From Antitrichia curtipendula (lineage: Eukaryota > Streptophyta > Bryopsida > Hypnales > Leucodontaceae), in the NCBI GenBank assembly GCA_951230915.1, contig OX579635.1, positions 42,408,001 through 42,472,000 on the forward strand: a DNA stretch of 64,000 bases, read 5' to 3'. The notes under the pieces were generated by a model. It worked only from the letters and a program-made list of their open reading frames with translations, was not told where the DNA came from and searched no databases. Position 1 is the first letter of the stretch; each line of letters opens with the position of its first letter. This document shows, one piece after another, positions 52,735-64,000 of this stretch. A program made the translations under genes and the position numbers.

Positions 52735-53265
52735 TTAACCCCTGAGCGCCCCTAGTTTGAAACGCAAAATACTGCCGGGGAGGACCGCTCTCCAAAATGA
52801 GGCCATTACTTGCCCTATGGTAAGATCGGGAAGACTTCAACGTTGAAGTTGCGAGCTCATTACAGATTCCGTGTTCTAGAAATTTTTTGGAACTTTCCAC
52901 CGTCTAGATTTGAACATTATAGCAGTCAACCTAGCGTTGAATATTCGGAAAGGGATAGAATTTTGGGGCGACTGTAGCTTCTGAAATGGCTGGCCAACTG
53001 TACAGACCCCAATTTGTCCTCAAATTTGGGCAAAGGGTGGGGGTCGGAGGTAACTTCTGGCCTGCAAAATTTTAGGATTGCATGACATTGGGAGGGCCCA
53101 ATTCTTGGCGCTTTTGCCGAGGACCTTGTCGTTGTATGCCTGAAACCAGACCGGCTGATAGACACGTAGGACAAAGTCCTTGGGGTACAACAGTGCGGAA
53201 GCTTGCCGTATCAGACCTCCCGCCATTCAATGCCAACTACTCCTTTCAGCTGAACTCCTAACGGG
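52735..53265. mobile_element. Partial TTAA-type element, copy F
   Basis: The left end TTAACCCCTGAGCGCCCC at 52735 matches the family, but no matching right end was found. A similar start-like word AACTCCTAACGGGGC at 53253 suggests a truncated or rearranged pair. The interval is more GC-rich than its surroundings, and its open frames have no recognised domain. Confidence 0.4.
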
Positions 53266-54020
53266 GCACAAGCGTGGGAAGGATTGGACAAACAGATGGG
53301 GGCAACACTTTGCCAAAATGCTTGGCCAGGATACTTTATTAGTATATACATTGTACATGAATATTGTGCTTGTAAATTGATTGTGCAAAAAGTATAAAAA
53401 TATAATTTTACTACATTTTCCTTTCCTTTCTGTAAATCAATTTTATTGCAAATATTATAAGACAATGCATATGAAGATAATAGAATAATCATGGCATAAA
53501 TATTAGTGCACATATATTTTACATAAATATAGAGCAAGTGAAATGAGATAAGAAATTATAGCACAAGCATACTTTAAAAAAAAATCTATTCCAGTGCAAT
53601 TTGTTGACTACAATGTATATAGAAATAATTGACCAATTTCTTGACCAATTAATAGTTCATGAATATGTAACAAGCATTTCCTATATATAAGTTTATAGAA
53701 AGAAAACCATGTAATTCATGAAGAAAATTGCTTTTTTGAATATAGAGGAATCAATGATGTGAATATGAATCTAAAGTACAAACATAATATACAAAACAAG
53801 CACAAATTACAAAGACAGGATTTAGGGACACAAATAGGGACCTACAACTCATTTTAGGTGAAAATCATAAATAATTCAAAAATGCTTGGAACAATACAAA
53901 ACCACTTGTGTTAGATTCTTCATCTATTTCTCTTTATCATGCATATTTGTTTTCCCTAGCCTGGGCTACTCTATGTTATGTCATTAGTGACAATACATGG
54001 TGAGTTGGTGACATGTCAAG
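53266..54020. other. Harbinger interior, no gene seen
   Basis: Very AT-rich. Nothing recognised. Confidence 0.4.
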
Positions 54021-55549
54021 CTACTGTTTCTTTTTCTTTGCTTTCAAATTCTCAAGAATTTCATCATACAAATGTTTGTTAGATTTGTCTTTGGCTCTCC
54101 GAAGCTCATCAATTTCTTTGGTAATTCTTTCAAATGAATCTAAAGTAGACTTCTTGTTTAGAAGAGCAACTCCAATTTGGAAGAATCTAATATTTGCTAT
54201 TGTTCCATGCCTTACATGTGTTGAATCCAATAGTAATACTGATCCGGTTCTGGATTTAATATAATACCCATAGTCTGGTAGACAGGACTCCCCACCTTTT
54301 CTTGATATTCCATAGGAAAATTTTACAAACACATTATTGATAAAACTTAGTTACTTTATTCCAAGGAAATTAAAAGATGCTACAATAAAATACCCCCTTC
54401 CACCAAATGTAAAGTCTTTCTTCCAATCATATGAATTCACTTTTAAACAAAAACAAAAATTCAAATAAGAATTCAAATATAACCTTTGGTAAACCACATG
54501 ATGAAACCCATATGGGTGTCATTTTCATCTTCATGTGGTGATACCCAGTAGTTTTTCGTAATACCTAATTGGGTAAAAGACGCATCCCCAATTCAACCAT
54601 ATTGTCTAGGAACTGTAGTGGGGTATAGGTTTTCAAGCAATGTTGTCTAAGATTGAAACGCCGGTTGTAGAAGCTTGTACACATCTTTCACAAAGAATTC
54701 CCCAAGCTTGTGGATCTCTTCTGCTAAAGGTTTTATATTGTGATTTGTTTTTTTTGCTTGAGCATACCTATAAGCATTGATGTGTAGTCAGTATAAATAC
54801 TAGATGGCTTGAGCTTATACATATGCTTTGCCTATAAAGAAAATGCATTAGCAAGTACATGTCAAACTAATCATGAAGTACATGGAATATACTCACAACA
54901 TTCAACATGTTAGATGAAAGTTAATGTACTTATAAAATATGTGACATGAAAAATCAAAGTGATCATACTATTGAATTGTCATTCAACAATGAATTGCTTT
55001 CTCATTTAGATGTATAAAAATGAATAAGAACATGGAATGTTCTTACGTAGCAATATTGTTAGTAAAAGAATCCATCCTCCAAGCACACATCACCATGTCG
55101 CCACCAACTTTTTAACATCCTCAATCCACTATGCCTCCATGCTCATAAATGAATTCTACAAGATTATAGTCTTGCTGGCACTTGTGACTTGGAAAAAAAA
55201 TTTGAACATAGATGCCAAGTACTTTTTCACCTTCCGTAAGAACACATAAATCTGAAATTTCAATCATTTTTGAAGTGTCCATTTTACATGTTTTATTTTT
55301 TATTTTCCAGCACTTGATGACTTGGTTGACAACTTTAGTAATTGACAAACCTAGGGCTCGTAACTTTTTGATATTTTCATGAATGTTAGGAGTGTTCATA
55401 GAAATGATTGAATTATGTTCTTCAACTTTTCCTTTTATAGACATCTCATGATTTTTTGCGTGTTTTTTACCCCTCAAATGAGCTTCACATTGCTCTGCAG
55501 AGTTGAAGGTTTTACTACAAAGAGAACATGTGTGTGTCACTGGATGCAT
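54021..55549 (-). pseudogene. U1-type zinc finger plus 2OG-Fe(II) dioxygenase-like gene relic
   Basis: At 55549-55121 a U1/matrin-type zinc finger is seen (CSLCSKTFNSAEQCEAHLRG, then KKHAKNH), followed by a Lys-rich segment. Around 54620-54480 another segment reads IGDASFTQLGITKNYW, VSPHEDENDTHMGF (an H-x-D pair), IMWF. At 54332-54021 it continues FVKFSYGISRKGG, GSVLLLDSTHVRHGTI (a second His) and IRFFQIGVAL (an Arg where the cosubstrate is usually held). This order, HxD...H...R on beta strands, is the jelly-roll fold of 2OG-iron oxygenases and resembles the TET/JBP-like branch. A TGA at 54595-54593 and uncertain splicing suggest decay. Whether the zinc finger and oxygenase parts are one gene is inferred from strand and spacing. 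Alternative: two unrelated fragments. Confidence 0.45.
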
Positions 55550-56880
55550 TGCATTTGTTGAAGAAAACTATACTCTAAAAGAAAATGAACTCTCAAGATA
55601 TAGTAATCGATCAAGAAGTAAGAAGGTGTATTGCAAGTGTAAAAAACGACTACATACTATCTAGCTCCATGCTACAACAATGTGCTTCAAGTACCTCCAT
55701 TAATTACCAACACACTATTCTTCACAATACAAGCTAATGGTACACTATGAGCATACTGATGTTGTGATATGCTTCATCAGAATGGAGATACAAGCTAAGA
55801 GCATCCGCAGCCTAGTACAACAAAGGGTCCCGGCGAGGGTGTGGGCCGGCCCGACGAGGAAAAATCTGCCACAACGGCACTGTGGCAACGGTCGGCAGGA
55901 AGACGGGCTCCTCAAATGGAGTGGTTTTCACACCAATTTGAAGTCACTTGGCGGGGTCACGGCACATCCTCGGGAATCACGTCCAGGGTATCTGCAGGCT
56001 TGACCATGTGACGTGTGAGGTTGACGAAGTTCAAGTGCGATGGCGGGAAGGGGAGGTGGAGCTCGAAGGGGATCTGCAACTCAAGTTTTGGAGAAGGCCC
56101 TGGACACAACAATGAACTACTCTCGATGAACTACTCTCGGCAAAGCATCACCACCAACATCGAATTGGCCGGCTACAAAGTTGAGCATGACCTCGTCTTC
56201 ATTGTCATCCTGAAATAATCGTTGCCTCGAGGCTGCAAGTCGCACTTGCCAAGCTTCCATTGTGGCCCAAAGAAAAAAAAATCACTACTGCAGTTGCTGG
56301 ACTTGCGAACAGAGAGAGGGGGGCTGAGATTTGAACTGCAGTGCGAGACGAAGTGGCGGGACCCCATGTGAGCAAGTGTAGGGTGTATCAAAAGGGCTAC
56401 GTTCTGTCATTCAGGGTGGAGGTTGGATCACCTGAACTGGAGGTCGGTTTAGGGTTTGGAGGTCTTTCTACATCAAGTTTTCTGCAAATATTCAAAGAGA
56501 ATGTATATTAAGATAAAATATTATTCTGCAGAATAATTATTAATAGTTCTATATTCTACATAAATATCTTGCATATTAATTAATAGAAAAGACAAAGAAC
56601 AAACATCTAAGTAATATATAAAAAGCTTAATAGAAATATAAAGAAGAATACAAAATATACAAATTCATTGCAAGCATGGTCTTTTTATACTACTTTGATG
56701 AAGCAAAGTAAAAATTAAATTTTATTATTTTAATAAATGTACAATTAAAATAGAAAAAATAACAAAAATAACAAAAATAAAAATGAAATAATTAAAATTA
56801 AAATATAGTAGTTAATACAAAAAATCTTTTACTTTTGGTTCTAATTTCATTTTCAGAATGTAATTAAGTAAAGTAAAGTA
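55550..56880. other. Harbinger interior with a Tourist-like terminus, no gene seen
   Basis: TAAGAGCATCCGCAGCC at 55797 looks like the start of a Tourist/Harbinger-type MITE (TAA plus GAGCATCC), but no matching right end was found. A GC-rich segment runs 55820-56360 and an AT-rich one follows. No coding region was recognised. Confidence 0.4.
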
Positions 56881-56884
56881 AAAT

Positions 56885-57855
56885 GGTCACATAGGAAGTT
56901 TGGGTCCCCAACATGGGTAGTTTGGGTCCCCAACATGGGAAGTTTGGGCCCCAAAGATGGGAAGTTTAGGTCTCCAACATGGGAAGTTTGGGTCCCCAAC
57001 ATGGGAAGTTTGGGCCCCAAAGATGGGAAGTTTAGGTCCCCAACATGGGAAGTTTGGGTCCCCAACTTGGGAAGTTTGGGCCCCCAACATGGGAAGTTTG
57101 GGTCCCAACATGGGAAGTTTGGGTCCCCAACATGGGAAGTTTGGGTCCCCAACATGGGAAGTTTGGGTTCCAACATGGAAAGTTTGGGCCCCAAAGATGC
57201 GAAGTTTGAGTCCCCAACATGGGAAGTTTGGGCCCCAAAGATGGGAAGTTTGGGTCCCCAACATGGGAAGTTTGGATCCCCAACATGGGAATTTTGGATC
57301 CCCAATATGGGAAGTTTGGACCCCAAAGATGGGAAGTTTGGGTCCCCAACATGGGAAGTTTGGATCCCCAACATGGATAGTTTGGGTCCCCAACATGGGT
57401 AGTTTGAGTCCCCAACATGGGAAGTTTGGGCCCCAAATATGGGAAGTTTGGGTCCCCAACATGGGAAGTTTGGGCCCCCAAGATGGGAAGTTTGGGCCCC
57501 GAAGATGGGAAGTTTGGGTCCCCAACATGGGAAGTTTGGGCCCTAAAGATGAGAAGTTTGGGTCCCCAACATGGGAAGTTTGGGCCCCAAAGATGAGAAG
57601 TTTGGGTCCCCAACATGGGAAGTTTGGGCCCCAAAGATGAGAAGTTTGGGTCCCCAACATGGGAAGTTTGGGTCCCAACATGGGAAGTTTGGATCCCAAC
57701 ATGGGAAGTTTGGGTCCCAACATGGGAAGTTTGGGTCCCCAACATGGGAAGTTTGGGTCCCCAACATGGGAAGTTTAGGTCCCAACATGGAAAGTTTGGG
57801 CCCCAAAGATGGGAAGTTTGGGTCCCCAACATGGAAAGTTTGGGTCTCCAACATG
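56885..57855. repeat. 22-bp satellite, about 43 copies
   Basis: The unit is GTCCCCAACATGGGAAGTTT plus GG, with a second variant having GCCCCAAAGATG in place of GTCCCCAACATG. Copies alternate irregularly, and a few lack one C (21 bp). Because 22 is not divisible by three and the unit lacks stops, several overlapping frames on both strands stay open for 100-278 codons. None is regarded as a gene. Confidence 0.9.
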
Positions 57856-58143
57856 AGTAACTTAGAAGAACAAGAATTGTAGAGATAGCAAAAACTGAGA
57901 TAGTTCCCTGTATGACAAGAAAACTTTTATAAAATTTGTGTGCTCCTACATTTTTGAGTGCAAGGGAAATGATATAACTTCTTGACAGTCACTACTGCAC
58001 TTCAGTGAGTTTAGGATGTGTTTTTGTTCATTCAATTTTCAAAATATGCACTCATGGTCCTTTAGAAGTTAAAGTACAAGGGTCAAATTTAGATCAGGCA
58101 TTCTGAACGGACATGACACAAAGGTACATTTTGCTTTCTTCAA
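57856..58143. other. Spacer between satellite and TTAA copy E
   Basis: Nothing recognised. Confidence 0.35.
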
Positions 58144-59091
58144 CTAACCCCTAAAGGACCAAACACCGTTTTTTGACAACATAGCGATTTTGGGCAGCTC
58201 ACTATGACTGGAATTTTTTTTTTTTTTTTTTCTTTTAAATTTTCACATAAGATGTGCCCGAGGAGTAGCTTTAAGGTCCAACAATTTTCATAACTTTTGA
58301 CTACATGGTTAAAAAATTATTGCATGATATGTCATTTTCATTGTTCGGCGGGCAGCCGGGGCAGCCAAAAAAACTTCTTTAAAAATCACTTTTAAGAAAA
58401 AATAAAATTTGAAATTGGTTCTTTAGATTTATATGTACGTGGGAGGCTTTGAATCATTCCATTCCGATCAATGAGTCAAAAGTTATGAGGATTCTTAGTT
58501 TGAGGGTAGTTATGAAATCTCTACTCTAAAATAAACTTTGAAGTCCTTTATTTAACTCGATTTTCAATATTTTTGAAAAAAAATAAAAACATTGGGTGTA
58601 GATTGTTTATTACAACATTTCAATCGTTGGGATTGGCATTTTTCAATTTCATAAATAAATTCTTGACAATTTAGTGCTTTGAATCATTTTCTACCTCTTC
58701 CTACTTACTATTTTTTTCCTATATGTTGTACAATTCCAAATGATCTGAAATTTTTCAAGCATGTAGCCAACTTGCCTTGAAGAATAAATCCAAAGAGTAA
58801 CCATCATTTTGGACATTTTTTCATACAAATGTGACCTTGTGGAGGGCAGCTGCCCGTTTTTTCGCAGGGACAAAAAAAAGGATTTTTGTCAATTCAAACG
58901 CTATTATCTTGCAATCCACTTGGTGGAAAATTCTGAAATTTTTTCCACATCTTCTTAAACAAGTTTACTACAAGATCCTACGGCTACAAGTGTCCAAAAA
59001 TGTTTTTTATCTAAAATTTGGCACTAGTATTAGAAATGGCAGTTCTGGAGCGGTTTGGGTGAAAACATAGTCAAAAACCTTTGGGGGTTAA
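58144..59091. mobile_element. TTAA-flanked (piggyBac-like) element, copy E
   Basis: CTAA (one change from TTAA) at 58144-58147 and TTAA 59088-59091 flank 940 bp with ends CCCCTAAAGGACC and CCTTTGGGGG. It shares long stretches with copy B, in the same orientation (AACATAGCGATTTTGGGCAG; AAGCATGTAGCCAACTTGCC). Confidence 0.7.
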
Positions 59092-59394
59092 CCAGAATGG
59101 ACAAATGGTGTACATTGTAGGAGGTGGTTGCTTTTAGAGCCCTATGGCATTTCAACTTCAAAATTTCATAACTAATTCCACAAAGCTCTAAAAAATATGA
59201 AACAAGTTGAGCCACATGTCATTTTGTCTTGTTAAGGAAAATTTACTGAAAAATATTTAAAGATATTTCATCTCTCCAAAATTCAGTTACAACCTATATA
59301 CATATCACATGCGTATATACTCGTACATTTTATATACATATCACGTCCGTCATCCACAAATGTACACATGGCAAAGGTGCAACGCCAAGGGTAA

Positions 59395-62300
59395 TCACGG
59401 TAGATAACAACCAGCATTTAAATCAAAGCATGCACTGCCAAGGCTATTGTACTCCTGCGACTCGTCATAGTCGTCACCTTGAAATCCTTGACTCCCATAC
59501 TGATTTTCTTGACCGCAAATTTCTACCTCTTCCTCTTCTTCGGTATCATTCCACATCTCACGCCTACTCCGCTGAGAATTAGCTGCAATGTGTGAATGTG
59601 CACCAGAGTGTTCCCGAGCTTCTTCCACCTCTTTACCATGCCCTCGTCGGCTTTGGAGTGTACGATCCGTGCTGACGAAGTCATTTACTTGCATCTGTGT
59701 ACCCTGCTGCCTCGAGCTAAAGAGTGGAATTTGCAAGTCTTGGTCTTCGTCTCTGTCCTCCTGCCCATCTGTAGTGTCATTGGCAGCTGCAGCAGTAGTA
59801 TCATCTTCAGCACATGCATCCTCCTCTTCCAGGTGATGCTCAAAATGAGCCTCACTTCCTCTCATCACAAGACCCATCATCTAGAGTCACAAAAACAAGA
59901 AGGCATATGAACATGGACTAGTTGAAACACCAAGTGGTTTACCTGAGGCCCTTTCACTTGTGCTGGCACCATATTATCAATCTATTCCTTCCAGCTATGA
60001 CAGCATTCAAGTACATCTCTGTAACTACAGAAATATGTAACTACAGAAATAGTTCCTCAAAACTTAAATTGGAAAAAAGAGACAAAAAATAGTTCATCTT
60101 ATAAGTTACCTAGCCAGTTGAGACACTGGAAGAGATTGAAAGCAAAACGGTAGTGAAACTGGACCTTCTCGAAGTGAACGAGTAGAACGGTTCTGCGCGT
60201 AGCTGTGTGCAGCTGCCACTCGACGTTGCAATTCCTCCGATGTCTCTACGAGAATTGGTGACGGAGATGGTTGTGGTTCAGTTCTGAGGGCACGCTTCGC
60301 TGCCCGACGGTCTTTCAGTTTCTGCAGCTCTTCTTCTTGACGTATTTGGAAATACTCTTCCGACGCGTTTGAAAGGACACCATTCTTAGAATGTGTCATG
60401 AGCATGAATAGATTTTGGTCTTCCATGACTTCCATTTTCTTCAAGGTGGCATCTGCCAATGCTTTTGTGGCACTCGCTTGTGCTAAAGCTGTTTTCTCCC
60501 TAACGTCTGTCAGTCGTCTCTCCTCCTTCGCATGTTTGGAGCCTTGAGGTCGTGACTTCAGCAAGGTGGAGGAACCACCAGCGGCATCACCAGAACTGGA
60601 AGGCTGCAAGAAAGTGCTGCTGGAGTCAGAGGGGGCATTTTTCCTCTTCATGTTTGCAACGTTGTTCTTCTCTTGTGTGCAACCGAAATTCCAGCGCGGC
60701 ACTTCTTTGACAATCTCCCACACATGTAAGTAAAAAAAGTCTGTATTTTTTGGTGATTTGATTCGATACAAGTCTAAAGCCTTTCTCTGCAAATCAGCAG
60801 CATTAGTGCCACTAACATTTAAGTTTGAGCATTGCTGCAATACACCTATAAACTTTGCAACATCATGCTTTATGGCGCCCCACTTTGTCTCTAATGAACG
60901 AATGGGCCTGAACGCAGTTGAAGCAGATCGATGATCATTATAATGCCTAGAAATTCTCTCCCAATAAGTGTTACCCTTTTGGCCATTCCCCACAATAGTG
61001 TCTTGTGATATGCTGATTACGCTACGTGCTAATTGTTGTTCCTCATCTCGTCTGAAATTCTTCCCTTTCCCTGGTTTCTCTCGTTGCTGTCCTGGACTAC
61101 TTCCATCAAGTGTCGTTGCTTCTTGTATGTTGTCCTCCTGTAAAAAACCCAATGCAAAGCAAGTTAGAATGGACAAGGACTAACTAGGACAGATGGAGCC
61201 ATACCCACAAGTCCTAGACGTTCATGTAATGCCACAAAGTGTTGCTTAGTTTAAGTGTTAAATTCAGCTATAGCATGGGGTTGTCCTTGCAAACTTGTGT
61301 AATGTTGTTTACAAAAAGTACATTTGGCAAATGTCGATGCCGTGAACAGAACGAGCTGCAATCCATCGATGGATTACTGATCAATTGCAAAGCAAGACTT
61401 CCTAAATTCTCAAAGAATTCTCTCAAGGTATAAATGACTTCATAAACTCCTCTTGAAGTTCCCTAAATTTCCTTGTTAATAACTTCAACAGGATTGCTGT
61501 AAAAGCAACCTCTTCTGGTTCTTCTCTAATTTCCTACAAGTTTTGATTCAACAGTCCGTATTGCTCATTTCTCCTTTAGCTTGCTCGTCTCTATCCCATG
61601 ACTCAATCACGACCTTCATTCTCTTGAAGCTTGCAGTCCTAATGGTCGTTCAAGGTTGAGTTCTCAGCAAGTGATAAATGCGTAATGCTTCAATGTGTCC
61701 CATAGCTGATTGGACATGGTTCAGCATCTTCTATTACAAATACAATACAATAGCAGATCTTTCATCATTGATCACGGACTTGGAAAATGAAAAATATAAA
61801 CCTTCTGGATTCTCACTTGATCTGATTGATCAGTCTGCTGTTGATCGCTTCTGTTTTAGCTATTCTGTTGTTAATTTTGTTGTATTCAAACCTAGTACGT
61901 CAAAGCATGAGTCGTGGCAGATGAAGCAAGAAGACTGAATCTTCTTTTCTTTAATCAAGAGAACAGTTCATGCGGCAATGAGTCAATTAAGATGGACAAC
62001 AGGAGAGCCGCAAACCCTAAACCTAAATTGTGAATTCATCCTACCGTATTCAAATCTGAAATTGCTATGCACCTGGTTGCAGAGCGCCCTCGGAGATGCA
62101 CCACATTCTTGCGCTACGCCGCCTGCTTGACTCGCACGCCTTCTACCAACTCCTGCACCGCCTGCCACACCTGGATGAACCGCACCTTGGAAAGCTACGT
62201 TGCGTCGCCCGCGACTCAATGTAGTTGCACGACTTGTCCTCCCTACGGTTGCTGGAACTTCTCCTCTTCTGCCGGGATCCCGATTGCGTGGCTCTTCTCC

Positions 62301-62484
62301 AGTATATCGAGACCCTGAACTAAACCCTCCCTCCCACTCTTGTGAAACTCCTCTGTTGTTGCTCAACAACGGAACTCTCTCACCTGGGCTTGCAATTTGC
62401 CCATCACCTCGCCCACGTATGGAATCATTGACGTCGTCGTCGTTGAATCTCGCTCCACGCCAATCTCCTCTCCTCCCAGACATC
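59395..62484 (-). pseudogene. PIF/Harbinger Myb/SANT-like partner protein, one in-frame stop
   Basis: Exons by GT/AG borders: first exon from ATG 62484 (MSGRRGDWRGARF, Arg/Gly-rich) to near 62070, then 61137-60110, 60018-59943 and 59880-59395. The second exon has a trihelix/SANT-like region (GKNFRRDEEQQLARSVISIS, GNTYWERISRHYNDHRS, LETKWGAIKHDVAKF). It then has a Lys/Glu-rich helix (QEEELQKLKDRRAAKRALRT), as in the NAM-associated C-terminal family. PIF/Harbinger elements carry this second protein, which binds the element's subterminal DNA and helps the transposase into the nucleus. TAG 59984-59982 interrupts the small third exon. The last exon is acidic (EEEDACAEDDTTAAAAN). It faces the transposase gene, about 7 kb apart because of nested insertions. 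Confidence 0.7.
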
Positions 62485-62750
62485 GTGACGCACGTTCCAG
62501 GACTGGCCCGCACAGTGCTGTTGGTACTGGAAACCTGCCTGAAAACGTGCACTCCGTACCTCGATTCTCGTGTCTTCTGACATACCCAGCCACGGGGAAC
62601 GAACAGTATTTCCCCGTCTGCTCTCCAGTTTCTACCGCGCCCGGCTACTCTCTGGGACTTGGCGTGCCTGCCGTGGAGCACACATTATGGCTGGGCACGG
62701 CCATTTGCCCAGTTTGAGTCACTTTTTGAGTTGGAGTGGGGATGCCCTAA

Positions 62751-64000
62751 GCCGAAGGGTGCAGGCCGACCCTGGAGTGTGTGCACTATATCTGCTTCTC
62801 AATCTCCAGTAACTTACATGTTGTCTTTGAATCCCATTTTGTCTTGACGGTTCGTGATGTTGCCTGGTTTTGAACAAACAGATATTTTGATCACCCAATG
62901 CGTACTTGGCTTGAAATATTAGGGGTAGTCACACCTTCTTTGCCCTGAGTTCAATTCTCGGAGAATTGAGATATGGCGCTCTCTGTGAGGTTGTTCATGG
63001 CTTCCAGAGCTGGAGCTCTCAATCTCTAAGGCTTTTGAAGTGCCATTCTTCTCCTCTGGAGCTCTCAATCTCTAAGGTTTTTGAAGTGCCATTCTTCTCC
63101 TCCGGAGATGAAGAAATGGGTTGAAGAAAATTTTCTTGAAGAATGTTTTACTCCTCCGTAGCTTTTTTCACCACAACACAATGCATTTCTGCTTTGTTAC
63201 AATGGAGTTTTGTCTGAGTTCCACGTTGCTTGTGCCACCTATGAGTGCATCGCGGCATTTTTAGTACTGAATTTAGTTCTCCAAGAAAATTTTCTATGTG
63301 GCTTGTGTTTTGAAGGGGTGTTGTACCTTCTTCATACACAACAGCTCCCCATTGGCTCCTCTTTTCTCTTAAGGTAGTGTGCTCTAAAAGCGCCCATCTT
63401 CTTGAAACCACCCCTATTTTTAGGTGAAAAATGGAGATGGGGTGATCTTTAAATGGCCCGGTTTAGCAATTGAATGCAATGAGGAAAAAATATTTTTCTA
63501 TTGCAAGAGCCAATCATTGTCTTTGATCTCTGCACATCTCTTTACAAGTTGCAAGTGGACAGATTTTGGAAGACCTATGGTCACAAATAGGTGCCTATGC
63601 CCTAAATCTTTGAAAATTCACAAGTAATTCAAAAATCCTTGAAAACATACAAAACCACTTGTGTTAGGTACCACATCCATTTTTCTTTCTCTAAAAAATG
63701 ATCTAAGAATATTTTCGCCCATGAAAGCCTGTGAAAAAGGCGGACCAGACCTTAAATGGTCGCTTTAAGAGCATACTACCTTACCACTTCTCATTCTTCA
63801 AGAGAATTTGCTTCTCGAAAGAGGTGTGACTACCCCTATTGAATCCCATTCACTCTTTCTTGTGTCTTTTCAGGTATGTGTAAGAAATTGGAGTTGCAAT
63901 TCCTTCCAAATACTTGAAAAGATGTGTAAAAGAGGAGAGTGGGATTCAATGTTGTCCTACATGCTCTGTTGAGGAACTAAAGGTGTGATTATTTGATGTA
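62751..64000. other. Flank right of the Harbinger element
   Basis: No gene was recognised. A 47-bp block (GAGCTCTCAATCTCTAAGG, then TTTTGAAGTGCCATTCTTCT) is tandemly duplicated at about 63010-63105. Near 63740-63770 CCTTAAATGGTCGCTTTAAG resembles the right end of TTAA copy C and may be another decayed member. Confidence 0.45.

Larger units (their letters stand above)
47841..62747. mobile_element. 14.9-kb PIF/Harbinger element with nested insertions
   Basis: The left end GAGCATCCCCACTCCAACTT (47841) and the right end read inward, GGGCATCCCCACTCCAACTC (62747), form the terminal inverted repeat, with CAAAAAG and ACTC words continuing on both sides. TAA flanks both ends (47838-47840 and 62748-62750), the TWA-type 3-bp duplication of this superfamily. 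Inside are the DDE transposase (51266-52576, plus) and the Myb/SANT-like partner (62484-59395, minus), the two genes such elements need. It also holds TTAA elements D, E and the partial F, a 22-bp satellite and a zinc-finger/2OG-oxygenase-like relic. Both transposition genes have stop codons, so this copy is probably defective. Confidence 0.85.

Noticed and set aside
55797..56400. A complete Tourist-like MITE
   Set aside because: Only the left terminus-like word is visible; no matching right end or duplication was found.
56887..57832. Overlapping open frames of 278, 266 and 227 codons
   Set aside because: They arise from the stop-free 22-bp repeat read in several frames on both strands; no start context, domain or codon preference supports a protein.

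Overview
This window looks like nuclear DNA of a green plant with a large, transposon-rich genome. The evidence is spliceosomal introns with GT/AG borders, one intact nuclear-type photosystem I gene (psaF, 44715-45458), remnants of plant receptor kinases (LRR type and L-type lectin type), and plant-type CACTA, MULE and PIF/Harbinger transposases. The lineage cannot be fixed from sequence alone. The C-terminal -ITVSPR of PsaF and the unusual gene content make me lean towards a non-seed streptophyte (bryophyte, lycophyte or charophyte), but weakly.

Layout. 1-2092: the 3' end of a CACTA element, abutting a broken LRR receptor-kinase tail (2096-2348). 3574-6544 and 25037-26563 (minus strand): the two halves of one multi-exon gene encoding a ParB-like domain followed by a DNA N4/N6-methylase-like domain. 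An 18.5-kb CACTA element (6545-25036, TSD GCT) sits inside one of its coding exons. That element carries a TnpD-type transposase gene on the minus strand (two in-frame stops), an apparently intact TnpA-type gene on the plus strand, and subterminal and intronic arrays of the motif TGCAACT. It also holds a nested 4.3-kb LTR-type insertion (13435-17709, TSD CCCTG). 27430-29180: a family of long hairpins around a tandem array. 29560-32935: a satellite with a 273-bp higher-order unit. 33867-35156: a small non-autonomous CACTA element (TSD TCT). 35588-39457: a MULE-like transposase pseudogene. 40390-44000: a lectin receptor-kinase pseudogene split by a TTAA-flanked element. 44715-45458: psaF. 46181-47677: two more TTAA-flanked elements. 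47841-62747: a 14.9-kb PIF/Harbinger element (TSD TAA) with a DDE transposase (two stops) and a Myb/SANT-like partner gene. It also contains a zinc-finger/2OG-dioxygenase-like gene relic, further TTAA elements and a 22-bp satellite.

How it fits together. The window is mostly nested transposons, and psaF is the only conventional gene that looks functional. The most unusual content is the ParB plus beta-class methylase-like gene, which has a prokaryote or phage-like domain pairing and a degenerate catalytic motif. Also notable are a second base-modification-type domain (2OG dioxygenase) inside the Harbinger element, and a cluster of at least five piggyBac-like TTAA elements. Boundaries of the four best-defined elements come from matching terminal repeats and target-site duplications read directly from the sequence. 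Protein family names are from memory of the families; no search was run.
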